This document shows, piece after piece, positions 23,230 to 31,592 of a DNA stretch of 35,461 nucleotides (within the stretch, counting starts at the first letter, position 1; the number at the start of each line of letters is the position of its first letter). The notes under the pieces are model-generated. The model was not told where the DNA came from. It ran no database searches and saw only the letters and a program-made list of their open reading frames with translations. The stretch is from positions 1 to 35,461 of the forward strand of contig NZ_JAILGZ010000035.1 in assembly GCF_024696245.1 (NCBI RefSeq). Reading direction: 5' to 3'. Source of the DNA: Treponema sp. (GTDB taxonomy: Bacteria; Spirochaetota; Spirochaetia; Treponematales; Treponemataceae). A program made the translations under genes and the position numbers.

Positions 23230-24369
23230 ATGAGTTTTCCAAGAGTAGATTTTCTTTATTTAAGTGAACCGGACATGATTAAAGCCGGAGTTCGTGATGT
23301 TATAGGCTGTACCAACTGCATGGAAGAAGTTGTAAAACTTTTGTATAAGGGAGATTACCGCATGGGTGGCGAAAGTGGTAACTCTCACGGATGTATGGTT
23401 CAGTTTCCTAAAGAACCGGAATTTGAAAATATGCCTAAGGATGGACCAGACCGCCGCTTTATGGCAATGCCTGCTTATCTTGGCGGTAAGTTTGATATGG
23501 CAGGATGTAAGTGGTATGGATCAAACGTAGAAAACAGAAATAAAAAAATGCCGAGATCCTGTCTTATGCTTACATTAAATGACAAGGAAACTGGAACCCC
23601 TGTTGCCCACATGTCAGCAAATCTTGTAAGTGCTTACAGAACTGCAGCAATTCCTGGTGTAGGAGTTAAGCTTCTTGCAAAAAAAGATGCAAAGATTCTG
23701 GGAATTGTAGGACCTGGTTACATTAACAATATCATTATTGAAACCTTTGCAGCCCTCAGGCCTTCACTTGATACTCTCAAGATTAAGGGAAGAGGTAAGG
23801 AATCAATTGACCGCTGTATTGAGTACGTTAAGAAAAACTGTCCTCAGTTTAAGAACTTTATTATTTGCGACACCATTGAAGAGTGTGTAAGGGATTCTGA
23901 CATTATGAACTTTGCTGTTTCTACTCCAACTGGTGGTTCAGAAACTTATCCATGGATAGAAAGGGAATGGGTAAAGCCTGGTGCATTAATCTGTACTGTT
24001 GGTGCCCTTAATACAAGTGAAGATTTTATTGCTGATCCAAAGACAAAGCTTGTTGTGGACAATACAAAGATGTATGACACATGGGCTGAGGAATATCCTT
24101 ATCCTACTTTTGAAAAGTGGTTCATCTTTGGTTCAAAGTTTACAGACATGATTCATGACGGCAAGCTTACTAAAGACCGAATGGAAGACATTGGTGGTAT
24201 TGCTTCCGGTGCTATTCCTGGAAGAGAAAGTGATGATCAGATTATCCTTTATTCGATTGGTGGAATGCCTGTAGAAGATGTTGCCTGGGGAAAGACCTGT
24301 TACGAGACAGCCCTTAAGATGGGAATCGGAACAAAGTTAAATCTCTGGCAGGAACCTTACAGTTACTAA
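23230..24369 (+). CDS. ornithine cyclodeaminase/mu-crystallin-family protein
   Basis: A 379-residue member of the OCD/mu-crystallin superfamily, whose members are NAD(P)-linked ornithine cyclodeaminases, alanine dehydrogenases or ketimine reductases. The substrate-side HMSANLVSAYRTAAIPGVGV (about residues 121-140) and Rossmann motif ILGIVGPGYINN (about 155-166) are clear. It is a little longer than the usual 320-350 residues, with an N-terminal extension. In an operon with an imine-forming oxidase and RidA, a ketimine or imine reductase or a deaminase role is plausible; proteins of this size are sometimes labelled tyramine oxidase subunit B, a name I cannot verify here. AAAAGGAG precedes the ATG. 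Confidence 0.82.
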   Translation: MSFPRVDFLYLSEPDMIKAGVRDVIGCTNCMEEVVKLLYKGDYRMGGESGNSHGCMVQFPKEPEFENMPKDGPDRRFMAMPAYLGGKFDMAGCKWYGSNVENRNKKMPRSCLMLTLNDKETGTPVAHMSANLVSAYRTAAIPGVGVKLLAKKDAKILGIVGPGYINNIIIETFAALRPSLDTLKIKGRGKESIDRCIEYVKKNCPQFKNFIICDTIEECVRDSDIMNFAVSTPTGGSETYPWIEREWVKPGALICTVGALNTSEDFIADPKTKLVVDNTKMYDTWAEEYPYPTFEKWFIFGSKFTDMIHDGKLTKDRMEDIGGIASGAIPGRESDDQIILYSIGGMPVEDVAWGKTCYETALKMGIGTKLNLWQEPYSY

Positions 24370-24383
24370 AGTTTTATAAGCCT

Positions 24384-24414
24384 GCATCTCTTCTGCAGTC
24401 TGTAGGAGAGATGC
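24384..24414 (+). promoter_or_regulatory. hairpin between the catabolic and ammonium parts of the operon
   Basis: GCATCTCTTC (24384-24393) pairs with GGAGAGATGC (24405-24414), 10 pairs with one G-T. It lies 20 bases before the amt start and just before its GAGGAGG ribosome binding site. There is no T-run, so it is more likely an RNA-processing or translation-control element than a terminator. Confidence 0.4.
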
Positions 24415-24433
24415 TTTAAGAGGAGGCTAAATA

Positions 24434-25669
24434 ATGAGCACAACTTTTTTATTTAATTCAGTCTGGGTGCTGTGCGCTTCTGTTTTTGTATTTTTAATGC
24501 AGGCTGGTTTTGCCTGCATGGAAAGCGGATTTTCCAGACCAAAAAATGCATGTAATATCTGGTTAAAAAATCTTTGTGATTTTTGTGTTGGCGGCCTGGT
24601 TTATTATTTTGTTGGTTTCGGTCTTATGTATGGAGAAGACTGGCATGGGATTATTGGTATAAACGGTTTCATAAATCCTCTTAGTCAGGATCTTGAAATC
24701 TGGAAGACAAACAGTGAGCTCTCTCCGGAAATCTTCCTCCTTTACCAGACCATGTTCTGTGCAACAACGGCTACAATAATTTCCGGTTCTGTTGCTGAAC
24801 GTTTTAAGTTTGATTCTTACCTTATTGTAAGTGCAGTTATGACAGGATTTATTTATCCGGTTATTGGTCACTGGATCTGGGGTGGTGGATGGCTTAGCAG
24901 TATCGGTGTTACAGATTTTGCCGGTTCCCTTGCAGTTCATACTGTTGGTGCTGTTGCAGCATTTATGGGTGCCCTTCTTGTAGGCCCACGTATCGGAAAG
25001 TATACAGCAGACGGAAAGTCCAATGCCATTCCGGGACACAGTGTTCCAATGGGAATCTTAGGCGCACTTATTCTCTGGTTTGGATGGTATGGATTTAATC
25101 CAGGTTCAGAACTTGCTTTAGACGAAACAACTTTTTACACAACAATTCCTACAACTTTAACAGGTTGTGCAGGTGGAATTGCCGGACTGTTTGTAAGCTG
25201 GATTCGTTATGGCAAACCTGATCCAACACTTGCTGCAAACGGTGCTCTTGCTGCCCTTGTAGGTATTTGTACTGTTGTTGCAGAAGTAACACCTCTGGGG
25301 TCTGTGATTATGGGTCTGATACTTGGTGCATTAATCTGCTTTACAATTCCGTTTGTGGATCAGAAGCTTCATGTAGATGATCCTGTTGGTGCAATTTCAC
25401 TCCATGGTGGAAGCGGTATTACAGGTGCCCTTCTTGCAGGACTTTTCAGTTCATCAAAGGGACTTCTTTATGGTCATGGTGCTTCTTATCTTGGAAGTAT
25501 GGCAATTGGTGTTATTGCAGTTGTGGGATTTGCCGGTATAACAACTTTCATCACTTTCTATATTCTTAAAAAGACTCTGGGAATCCGTATTCCAGAAAAG
25601 GTTGAACTTAACGGTCTTGATATAGAAGAACACGGTATGCTGGCTTATCCATATTACAACATGCGCTGA
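24434..25669 (+). CDS. amt: ammonium transporter
   Basis: A 411-residue Amt/MEP/Rh channel with about 11 membrane helices. The N-terminal helix ends QAGFACMESGFSRPKN, the family hallmark. The twin pore histidines are in LAVHTVGAVAAFMGALLVG (about residues 172-190) and ISLHGGSGITGALLAGLF (about 319-336). It moves ammonium into or out of the cell across the inner membrane. It is followed by a PII gene, the usual partner that plugs Amt. Within this operon it would recapture or balance ammonium released by the dehydrogenase, RidA and Gdh. Confidence 0.96.
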   Translation: MSTTFLFNSVWVLCASVFVFLMQAGFACMESGFSRPKNACNIWLKNLCDFCVGGLVYYFVGFGLMYGEDWHGIIGINGFINPLSQDLEIWKTNSELSPEIFLLYQTMFCATTATIISGSVAERFKFDSYLIVSAVMTGFIYPVIGHWIWGGGWLSSIGVTDFAGSLAVHTVGAVAAFMGALLVGPRIGKYTADGKSNAIPGHSVPMGILGALILWFGWYGFNPGSELALDETTFYTTIPTTLTGCAGGIAGLFVSWIRYGKPDPTLAANGALAALVGICTVVAEVTPLGSVIMGLILGALICFTIPFVDQKLHVDDPVGAISLHGGSGITGALLAGLFSSSKGLLYGHGASYLGSMAIGVIAVVGFAGITTFITFYILKKTLGIRIPEKVELNGLDIEEHGMLAYPYYNMR

Positions 25670-25700
25670 TAAGTTTTTGAGAAATTGAAGGAGGCATTAA

Positions 25701-26075
25701 ATGCAGGTTACAAGTCAAATTAGCAACATCACAGTAATTTTTCGCCCTGAGAGATTCAATCTTCTTAAAGATGCTCTTAAAGGCATGGGAATACTGGGAA
25801 TGACAGTTATTCATGTTGAAGGCTGCGGACTTCAGGGTGGTAAGGTTGAATATTACCGCGGCTCTGAACTTAAGATTGATCTTCTTCCAAAAACAAAAGT
25901 TGAGATTATTGCACCTACAGAAAAAGTAGAAGCAATAATTGAATCAATACAAAAGGTTCTTAAAACAGGAGAAGTTGGAGACGGAAAGATTTTTGTTTAT
26001 GACGTTCAGTCTGTAGTAAGAATCAGAAACGGATCCAGAGGACTTGAAGCCCTCTCCTGTAAAGAAGATGAATAA
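25701..26075 (+). CDS. PII nitrogen-regulatory protein, GlnK-like
   Basis: A 124-residue PII protein linked to amt. The T-loop region (about residues 41-62: GCGLQGGKVEYYRGSELKID) and the C-signature VGDGKIFVYDVQSVVRIR are intact, so it should bind ATP/ADP and 2-oxoglutarate. Tyr52 aligns with Tyr46 of E. coli GlnB, but the position of the uridylylated Tyr51 is Leu57 here. Control by GlnD uridylylation is therefore unlikely, and the protein probably acts only through ligand binding and direct contact with Amt. The GGAGG ribosome binding site stands about 7 bases before the ATG. Confidence 0.93.
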   Translation: MQVTSQISNITVIFRPERFNLLKDALKGMGILGMTVIHVEGCGLQGGKVEYYRGSELKIDLLPKTKVEIIAPTEKVEAIIESIQKVLKTGEVGDGKIFVYDVQSVVRIRNGSRGLEALSCKEDE

Positions 26076-26098
26076 TTAAAAATAAATGGAGGCAACCC

Positions 26099-27355
26099 AT
26101 GGATAAGTATGATCCATATGAAAATGTAGTAAGAGTAATGGAAAAAGCTATGGATGCCGGACACATCAATAAACAGATGTTCGAAATCATAAAGAATCCA
26201 CAGCGTGAAACTAAGGTTTATCTTCCTGTAGAAATGGATGACGGAAGCGTAAAGGTTTTTGAAGGCTGGCGTGTTCAGCATTCAAATATCAGGGGCCCTT
26301 TTAAGGGCGGAATCAGGTTTCATCAGAATACAAATCTTAGTGAAGTAAAAGCTCTTGCTGCATGGATGAGCTTAAAGTGTGCGGTTGCCAATATTCCTTA
26401 CGGAGGTGCAAAGGGCGGCATAAGGGTAGATCCTTCAACTCTATCTAAAAGGGAATTAAAGGCACTTACCCGCCGTTATACTTTTGCAATTGCTCCGATA
26501 ATTGGTGCTGATGTAGATATACCTGCTCCTGATGTAAATACAAACAGTCAGACCATGGCATGGGTTCTTGATACTTACAGCCAGCTTCAGGGAAAGCCTT
26601 GTCCTGGAGTTGTTACAGGAAAACCTGTTGAACTTGGGGGCTCTAAGGGAAGAAATTCTGCAACTGGTCGCGGTGTTGTATTTGCAACAAAGTTCCTGCT
26701 GGAAAAAGAAGGGCGCAAGCTTGATGAAGTGTCTGTAGTTATTCAGGGAATGGGAAATGTTGGCAGTAATGCTGCAAGAATTTTTCATCACAGGGGAGCA
26801 AAGGTAATTGCTGTCAGTGATGTTAGCGGCGGTATCTACAAAAAGACAGGTCTTAATATAGATGAGATAAGCAGTTTTCTTGCCAGCGGAAAATTTATGA
26901 TAAAGGATTATTCCGCTCCTGATGTAGAACACATAAGCAATGAAGAACTGCTTTTGCTGGAATGTGATGTTCTGGTTCCTGCTGCTCTTGAAGATACAAT
27001 TACGGCTGAAGTTGCTGAGGCTGTAAAGTGCAGTTATATAGTAGAAGCTGCAAACGGTCCTACAACTGCAGAAGCTGACGAGATTCTTGATAAGAGAGGC
27101 ATTCCTGTTATACCGGATATTTTTGCAAACTCTGGTGGTGTAATCGTTTCTTATTTTGAGTGGGTTCAGAATATTCAGGAACTTACCTGGAACAGAGAAC
27201 AGGTTAATGAAATGCTGGAAAAATTAATGACAAGAAGTTACAAGGAACTTGAAGATATTGTAGAAGAATGTCACTGCAGCTGGAGAATGGCAGCCTACAT
27301 ATCAGCACTGCGTAAGCTTATATATGCGGAAGATATAAAAGGTATTTTCCCATAA
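26099..27355 (+). CDS. gdh: glutamate dehydrogenase (Glu/Leu/Phe/Val dehydrogenase family)
   Basis: A 418-residue hexameric-type dehydrogenase interconverting glutamate with 2-oxoglutarate, ammonia and NAD(P)H. It shows IRGPFKGGIRFH (about residues 64-75), the catalytic lysine K105 in PYGGAKGGI, and DVDIPAPDVNTN at about 141-152. The Rossmann motif GMGNVGSNAARI is at about 217-228. The length matches NAD-dependent bacterial and archaeal forms of about 415-420. It closes the operon, is preceded by GGAGG and is followed by a strong terminator. It would link amine-derived nitrogen to central metabolism. The coenzyme preference is not determined. Confidence 0.95.
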   Translation: MDKYDPYENVVRVMEKAMDAGHINKQMFEIIKNPQRETKVYLPVEMDDGSVKVFEGWRVQHSNIRGPFKGGIRFHQNTNLSEVKALAAWMSLKCAVANIPYGGAKGGIRVDPSTLSKRELKALTRRYTFAIAPIIGADVDIPAPDVNTNSQTMAWVLDTYSQLQGKPCPGVVTGKPVELGGSKGRNSATGRGVVFATKFLLEKEGRKLDEVSVVIQGMGNVGSNAARIFHHRGAKVIAVSDVSGGIYKKTGLNIDEISSFLASGKFMIKDYSAPDVEHISNEELLLLECDVLVPAALEDTITAEVAEAVKCSYIVEAANGPTTAEADEILDKRGIPVIPDIFANSGGVIVSYFEWVQNIQELTWNREQVNEMLEKLMTRSYKELEDIVEECHCSWRMAAYISALRKLIYAEDIKGIFP

Positions 27356-27379
27356 TGTATATAAGAAAATAACCTCCAT

Positions 27380-27432
27380 GACCCGCTGGTAGTATGAAGA
27401 TGTTCACATGACTGCCGGCGGGTCTCTTTTTG
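27380..27432 (+). terminator. intrinsic terminator after gdh
   Basis: GACCCGCTGGTAG (27380-27392) pairs along all 13 positions (two of them G-T) with CTGCCGGCGGGTC (27412-27424), followed by TCTTTTTG. It lies 24 bases past the gdh stop and ends the nine-gene operon. Confidence 0.9.
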
Positions 27433-27457
27433 TTTATGGAGGAATCTATTAAGGAAT

Positions 27458-28666
27458 TTATTTTTGCAAAAGTTTTACCAGTGTCTGTTCTGCCTTTAAT
27501 TGTGAAAGGAGAGTCTGACTGCGGGCTTTACTTTTTTCTGCTGCTTCTGGATTTGCCTGTCCCTGTTTTTTTACTGCACGGATGAGGATATTTTTAGGAG
27601 TGTGGCTCATATCTATAAACTCAAGCATCTGTACTGAATAGCCGGATTGTTCAAGAAGTTCTCCCCTTAGGGCATCTGTTGCAAGAGCAGCAAAGCGTTC
27701 CCTGATAATGCCCCAGCGGTTAAGGCTGGCAAAAGGACTTTCTTCTGTAAGTTTTGTTTTTTCCAGCTGAAGGTTAATCTCGTGCTGGCAGCAGGGTACA
27801 CTGAGAATTGCTTTTGCATCGTGACTTGCAGCATAGTTAAGGGCGTAGTCAGTTGCCGTATCACAGGCGTGAAGGGTTATCATTATGTCCGGAGGATTTT
27901 TATAACTGAACTCTGCAACATCTCCAATATAAAAATTAAGTCCGGTGTAACCGAATTCTTTTGCAAGGGAAGAGCATTCTTTTATTACCTCTTCTTTAAG
28001 ATCAAGGCCTGTAATTTCTACAGGGATTTTTTTTAGTTCTTTTAAAAAATAGTAAACTGCAAAGGTGAGATAGGATTTCCCGCAGCCAAAGTCTGCTATG
28101 TGAAGGGGGCGTTCTTCTGTAAAGCCTTCCTGTCCCGTGCAGAGTTTTGTTACATCCGGAATTATGTCATCAATGAATTCAAGAAAGCGGTTTATCTGAC
28201 GGAACTTGTCATATTTTTGTGCAATGACTTTTCCTTCTTTTGTCATAACTCCAAGCTTAACGAGAAATGGAACAGGGATTCCTTCCTGTAAAATATAATT
28301 TTTCTTTTTGTTAAAAAGATTTTTTTTATTTTCTTTAGCAGCTGTCTGTGCTGAAAGTTTTTTAGTGATTGTTTTAATTTCTCCGTGGCGGTTTGCCATG
28401 CTGGTTATTTCTTCTGATTCTGTACGGCATACTGTATTTTTAAAAGTTGTGCCCGCATGCTTTTTGTAAAAGTCTTCTGCTTCTGTCTGAGTCATGCTTT
28501 TATGAAAGGCCTGTTTTTGAGTAAAGAATTCTGCACTGTAAGTTGCTTTTGCAGTAAGTGAAGAGGAAGGATTTTTCTGAATGCGGATTTTTATATAATC
28601 CCTGTCCAGCAGCCCTTGTTCCTGAATATTTTTTACAGGCTTAGAAAAAGTAACGCTTAGAATCAT
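27458..28666 (-). CDS. SAM-dependent methyltransferase, METTL25/RRNAD1-like
   Basis: A 402-residue protein whose C-terminal half is a class I methyltransferase. The SAM motif I is IADFGCGKSYLTFAVYYFL (about residues 191-209), followed by ITGLDLK, then LHACDTATDYAL and SVPCCQHEI (about 264-290). The HACDTATD and PCCQHE strings are typical of the METTL25/RRNAD1/GSTCD-like group, conserved in bacteria and eukaryotes. The N-terminal about 130 residues are variable and basic and may bind RNA. The likely substrate is RNA, but this is not shown. The ATG at 28666 has no ribosome binding site; a perfect TATAAT stands 5 bases before it, so the mRNA may be leaderless. It is downstream of the restriction-modification operon but probably separately transcribed. 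Confidence 0.8.
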   Translation of the reverse strand: MILSVTFSKPVKNIQEQGLLDRDYIKIRIQKNPSSSLTAKATYSAEFFTQKQAFHKSMTQTEAEDFYKKHAGTTFKNTVCRTESEEITSMANRHGEIKTITKKLSAQTAAKENKKNLFNKKKNYILQEGIPVPFLVKLGVMTKEGKVIAQKYDKFRQINRFLEFIDDIIPDVTKLCTGQEGFTEERPLHIADFGCGKSYLTFAVYYFLKELKKIPVEITGLDLKEEVIKECSSLAKEFGYTGLNFYIGDVAEFSYKNPPDIMITLHACDTATDYALNYAASHDAKAILSVPCCQHEINLQLEKTKLTEESPFASLNRWGIIRERFAALATDALRGELLEQSGYSVQMLEFIDMSHTPKNILIRAVKKQGQANPEAAEKSKARSQTLLSQLKAEQTLVKLLQK

Positions 28667-28671
28667 GCCTG

Positions 28672-28677
28672 TATTAT
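28672..28677 (-). promoter_or_regulatory. -10 box of the METTL25-like gene
   Basis: On the minus strand a perfect TATAAT (28677-28672) stands 5 or 6 bases before the ATG at 28666. No convincing -35 box or ribosome binding site is visible. Confidence 0.4.
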
Positions 28678-28716
28678 AGAATATTTCTGCAGCTTTAGGT
28701 ACTGGGGGTGGGGTTT

Positions 28717-29604
28717 TTAATCAATTGGTAAATCAATTCCATCATATGGTTCAGATTCATGAAACTCTAGAATATCCTGAAGAGGTACATCAGAGTATTT
28801 ATAAATCTTTTTTTTGTAGTTTTCTTTGATGGCAAAATTATCAAGTTCAATTCTGCGTTGTTTTGATAATTCAAGAAAGTCAGTGCTTTGTTCTAATCCT
28901 AAATATCTTCGGTCAAGAATATTTGCTGCTATCCCTGTTGTTGCAGAACCTGAAAAAGGATCTAATATCCATGCATTAGGTTTTGTAGATGCAAGAATAA
29001 TCCTTGCTAATAAAGGAAGAGGTTTTTGTGTAGGATGTTTACCACAGGATTTTTCCCATTTAGCAATAGCAGGTAAACTCCATACATCTCGCATTTGAGT
29101 TCCGCCATTTATTGATTTCATTAAATCATAATTGAAATAGTGAGGTGTTCGTTTTTCTTTTCTTGCCCAGATAATAAATTCTGTTGAATGAGTGAAAAAT
29201 CTACATGAAAGATTTGGAGGAGGATTAGTTTTTGCCCAAGTTATGACGTTGAGAATTCTGAAGTTTAACTCGTTTAGCATTTGTGCTACTGAAAAAATAT
29301 TGTGGTAAGTGCCTGAAATCCAGATAGTTCCATTTTTTTTGAGCTTATCCCTGCAAAGAGAAATCCATTGACGATTAAAGTCATTATCTTTTTCAAATCC
29401 TTTAGATTTATCCCAGTCGCCTTTATTTACACTAACTTGTCTTCCACTTTGAACCGAGATCCCTCCATTTGATAAAAAATATGGAGGATCTGCAAAAATC
29501 ATATCAAATTCAAAATTGATATTTGGAAGTAATTCTAAGCAGTTACCTTGTGCGAGAGTAAAGTCAAAATTGTCTGATCGATACCATGGATGAATTGAGA
29601 TAAT
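28717..29604 (-). CDS. dpnA: DpnA-type adenine-N6 DNA methyltransferase (second GATC methylase), unusual start
   Basis: A beta-class DNA adenine methyltransferase: catalytic motif IV MIFADPPYFLSNGG comes first and SAM motif I DPFSGSATTG comes near the C-terminus (about 90 residues before the end). It closely matches M.DpnA, which methylates GATC including single-stranded DNA. The first ATG is at 29502, but family members have about 30 more residues before DMIFADPPY. The window encodes such residues in frame (FTLAQGNCLELLPNINFEF). This upstream stretch has no ATG, GTG or TTG, only ATT (29604, 29595) and ATC (29601) behind a G-rich ribosome binding site, and then reaches the stop codon of the upstream gene in the same frame. 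The exact start is therefore uncertain; I give the longest option. Confidence 0.85.
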   Translation of the reverse strand: MISIHPWYRSDNFDFTLAQGNCLELLPNINFEFDMIFADPPYFLSNGGISVQSGRQVSVNKGDWDKSKGFEKDNDFNRQWISLCRDKLKKNGTIWISGTYHNIFSVAQMLNELNFRILNVITWAKTNPPPNLSCRFFTHSTEFIIWARKEKRTPHYFNYDLMKSINGGTQMRDVWSLPAIAKWEKSCGKHPTQKPLPLLARIILASTKPNAWILDPFSGSATTGIAANILDRRYLGLEQSTDFLELSKQRRIELDNFAIKENYKKKIYKYSDVPLQDILEFHESEPYDGIDLPID

Positions 29605-29613
29605 TTCCCCCCT

Positions 29614-30720
29614 TTATTGAAGCTTGATAAATGAATGAGAATTAATACAAAATATTTTTATTTTTTCTTCATAAGACAAATCAACTTTTTTTCGCTTTAT
29701 ATTCCCAACTTCTGGAGAAATTAAGAATGCGCTTATTTGATAAAACTCTTCTTCACTTGTTATAGATTCAATCCAGTGTAAATATCTAACTACTTGGTTA
29801 TATGCTTTTGCTGTAGCGCCACTTTTATCTTTTTTCAATTCTATTATTACGTTTGGAATAGTTCCATTTTTTATTGGGTTTTTTAAGCTGTATAAACAAA
29901 TGTCAGCTCTATCCATATTCATTGGCTTAAATGGGCAGATTGGAACTTGTCGACAAAGAATATAATCATCTGTAAGAAAATCAGAAAATGGTTTTAATGA
30001 AGATAGAATTGTAAACTCTAATTGAGCCTCATTTACTAAATCATCTGTTACATTAACTAGACCTTCCTGAAAAAGAGTTTCACTTCCATTTTTGATTATT
30101 TTTTCGCAATTAAAATAATCGATTTTATTTTCAGATTTCAATATTAATGATTTTAATTCTTTTACTTCACCTGGGGTTAATGTGCAAAATCCTAATCCCT
30201 GCATACTGTTTGATGGTAGTGGATATGGATAAGTTTTTCCTAATTGGAAATATAAATCATCAGAAGTTATATATTTTCCTGTGTCATCTGTTTTTGTGAA
30301 TTGAAAAATAAAAGGTTGAGCTTTTTTAGAATCTTTTACCTTGAAGACCCCTGGAGTTTCTGTCGCTTCATAACGAGGTGATTCATCCCAAAATAAATTT
30401 GCACTTGTCTTTCTTCCTAATGGACTATTTAATCCATTAATATAAAAAGAGCCAATTTCTTTGTTTCCATAAATTTTTCCTCCGTAATAAATTTTTCTCT
30501 TTATGAAAAAAAAGACATCAGTTCCTTCGCGACTACATGCATAATCTGCTAAGACAGAAAAATGTCGACTCTGTGGAGAAATTTTATCGTTATTTATTGG
30601 TTTCATACGAAAAATATATAACCCTCTATTTAGATATAACTTAAGAGATTCTTCATCATACAGAGCAATAAACAAACCTCCAGAAATATGTTCATTAGAA
30701 GTAAAATTAAAAAAGAACAT
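29614..30720 (-). CDS. NucS-like PD-(D/E)XK nuclease inside the DpnII operon
   Basis: A 368-residue protein I cannot name. The C-terminal region resembles the NucS/EndoMS catalytic domain: E231 and E235 in EAQLEF, D273 in RADICLY, then E294 and K296 in VIIELKK, and Q309 in NQVVRYLHW, i.e. a D-x20-E-x-K nuclease site with the QxxxY helix. The N-terminal half (GGLFIALYDEESL, then GTDVFFFIKRKIYYGGKIYG) is strand-rich and looks PUA/EVE-like, a fold used to read modified bases; this part is only a guess. Its ATG overlaps the DpnII stop as TAATG, and dpnA follows, so it is a true operon member. Standard DpnII operons have no such gene. It may cut modified or mismatched GATC DNA. Confidence 0.72.
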   Translation of the reverse strand: MFFFNFTSNEHISGGLFIALYDEESLKLYLNRGLYIFRMKPINNDKISPQSRHFSVLADYACSREGTDVFFFIKRKIYYGGKIYGNKEIGSFYINGLNSPLGRKTSANLFWDESPRYEATETPGVFKVKDSKKAQPFIFQFTKTDDTGKYITSDDLYFQLGKTYPYPLPSNSMQGLGFCTLTPGEVKELKSLILKSENKIDYFNCEKIIKNGSETLFQEGLVNVTDDLVNEAQLEFTILSSLKPFSDFLTDDYILCRQVPICPFKPMNMDRADICLYSLKNPIKNGTIPNVIIELKKDKSGATAKAYNQVVRYLHWIESITSEEEFYQISAFLISPEVGNIKRKKVDLSYEEKIKIFCINSHSFIKLQ

Positions 30721-31583
30721 TATTTAAATACCTCATTCATTACATCATTTTGCATATCGTTGATACTATAAATATCATCAAGAACATCAAAAGTTTCTTC
30801 AAGATTACTAGCAGCTGATTTCCATCCCGCACCATCTGTAAACCAGACGAACTTTGCACCTTTTACATTTTTCATTTCAGTCGCAATTGTTTTATAACTA
30901 CGGGCTGTTTCATTAAGTTTTGAACCACCACTTCCATAGAAATTTGTTTCAATAAGATAGATACATTTATCAGTCTTTACAACGAAGTCCCAGCGTTTTT
31001 CCATTTTGCCTTGATTTGAAACTGCAGATAAATCTATATTCCATTTGCGGGAAACTTCCGAAATATACATTTCTTTGAAATAATTAATTTCCTTTTTAAA
31101 ACCTGCTTTTTGAATATAACTTTCAACCAGATCTTCCATTTGATGACCGCCTCTATTTTTACGTCCATTTGAATCGAGACCCGTTTCAACGCCTGTTACA
31201 TAGTCATATAAATTGTTGATGATATGATTTGATAGTAAATTAAATAAACCTGTTTTTTCCATAAAGGTTTTATAATCTTCTAATGTATTTTCTTTTTTAT
31301 TAAAATTATAAGTTTTTACGTTTCCATTTTCACCGGCATATATTTCATATTCTCGGACTGCCAATAAAATAGGAATACACTTCAATGTTTCGGGATATTT
31401 AGTTATTAGATTTTCAAAATCGACTTTTATATTTTTTGAGCCTATTAAAGTGTTTAGAATATTTAATTCAATTTTTATTGAATCGACATTTTTGTACACT
31501 TTATTAAAATCAATATAATATCCATAATCAGCGATACTACATTTAAATTTAGCAATCCAAGTTTTAAAATTTCTTTTATTCAT
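30720..31583 (-). CDS. dpnB: DpnII-type restriction endonuclease (GATC)
   Basis: A 287-residue type II endonuclease very similar in length and sequence pattern to DpnII of Streptococcus (about 288 residues). It should cut unmethylated GATC. Shared landmarks are YYIDFNKVYKNVDSIK near the N-terminus, NTLIGSKNI, VTGVETGLDSNGRKNRGG (about residues 145-162), and KCIYLIETNFYGSGGSKLNE (about 205-225), with the PD-(D/E)XK-like catalytic E in IETN. It also carries a late WFTDGAGWKSA motif. It starts 9 bases after the Dam-type methylase stop. The partner methylases flank it on both sides of the operon. Confidence 0.95.
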   Translation of the reverse strand: MNKRNFKTWIAKFKCSIADYGYYIDFNKVYKNVDSIKIELNILNTLIGSKNIKVDFENLITKYPETLKCIPILLAVREYEIYAGENGNVKTYNFNKKENTLEDYKTFMEKTGLFNLLSNHIINNLYDYVTGVETGLDSNGRKNRGGHQMEDLVESYIQKAGFKKEINYFKEMYISEVSRKWNIDLSAVSNQGKMEKRWDFVVKTDKCIYLIETNFYGSGGSKLNETARSYKTIATEMKNVKGAKFVWFTDGAGWKSAASNLEETFDVLDDIYSINDMQNDVMNEVFK

Positions 31584-31592
31584 TAATTACTC

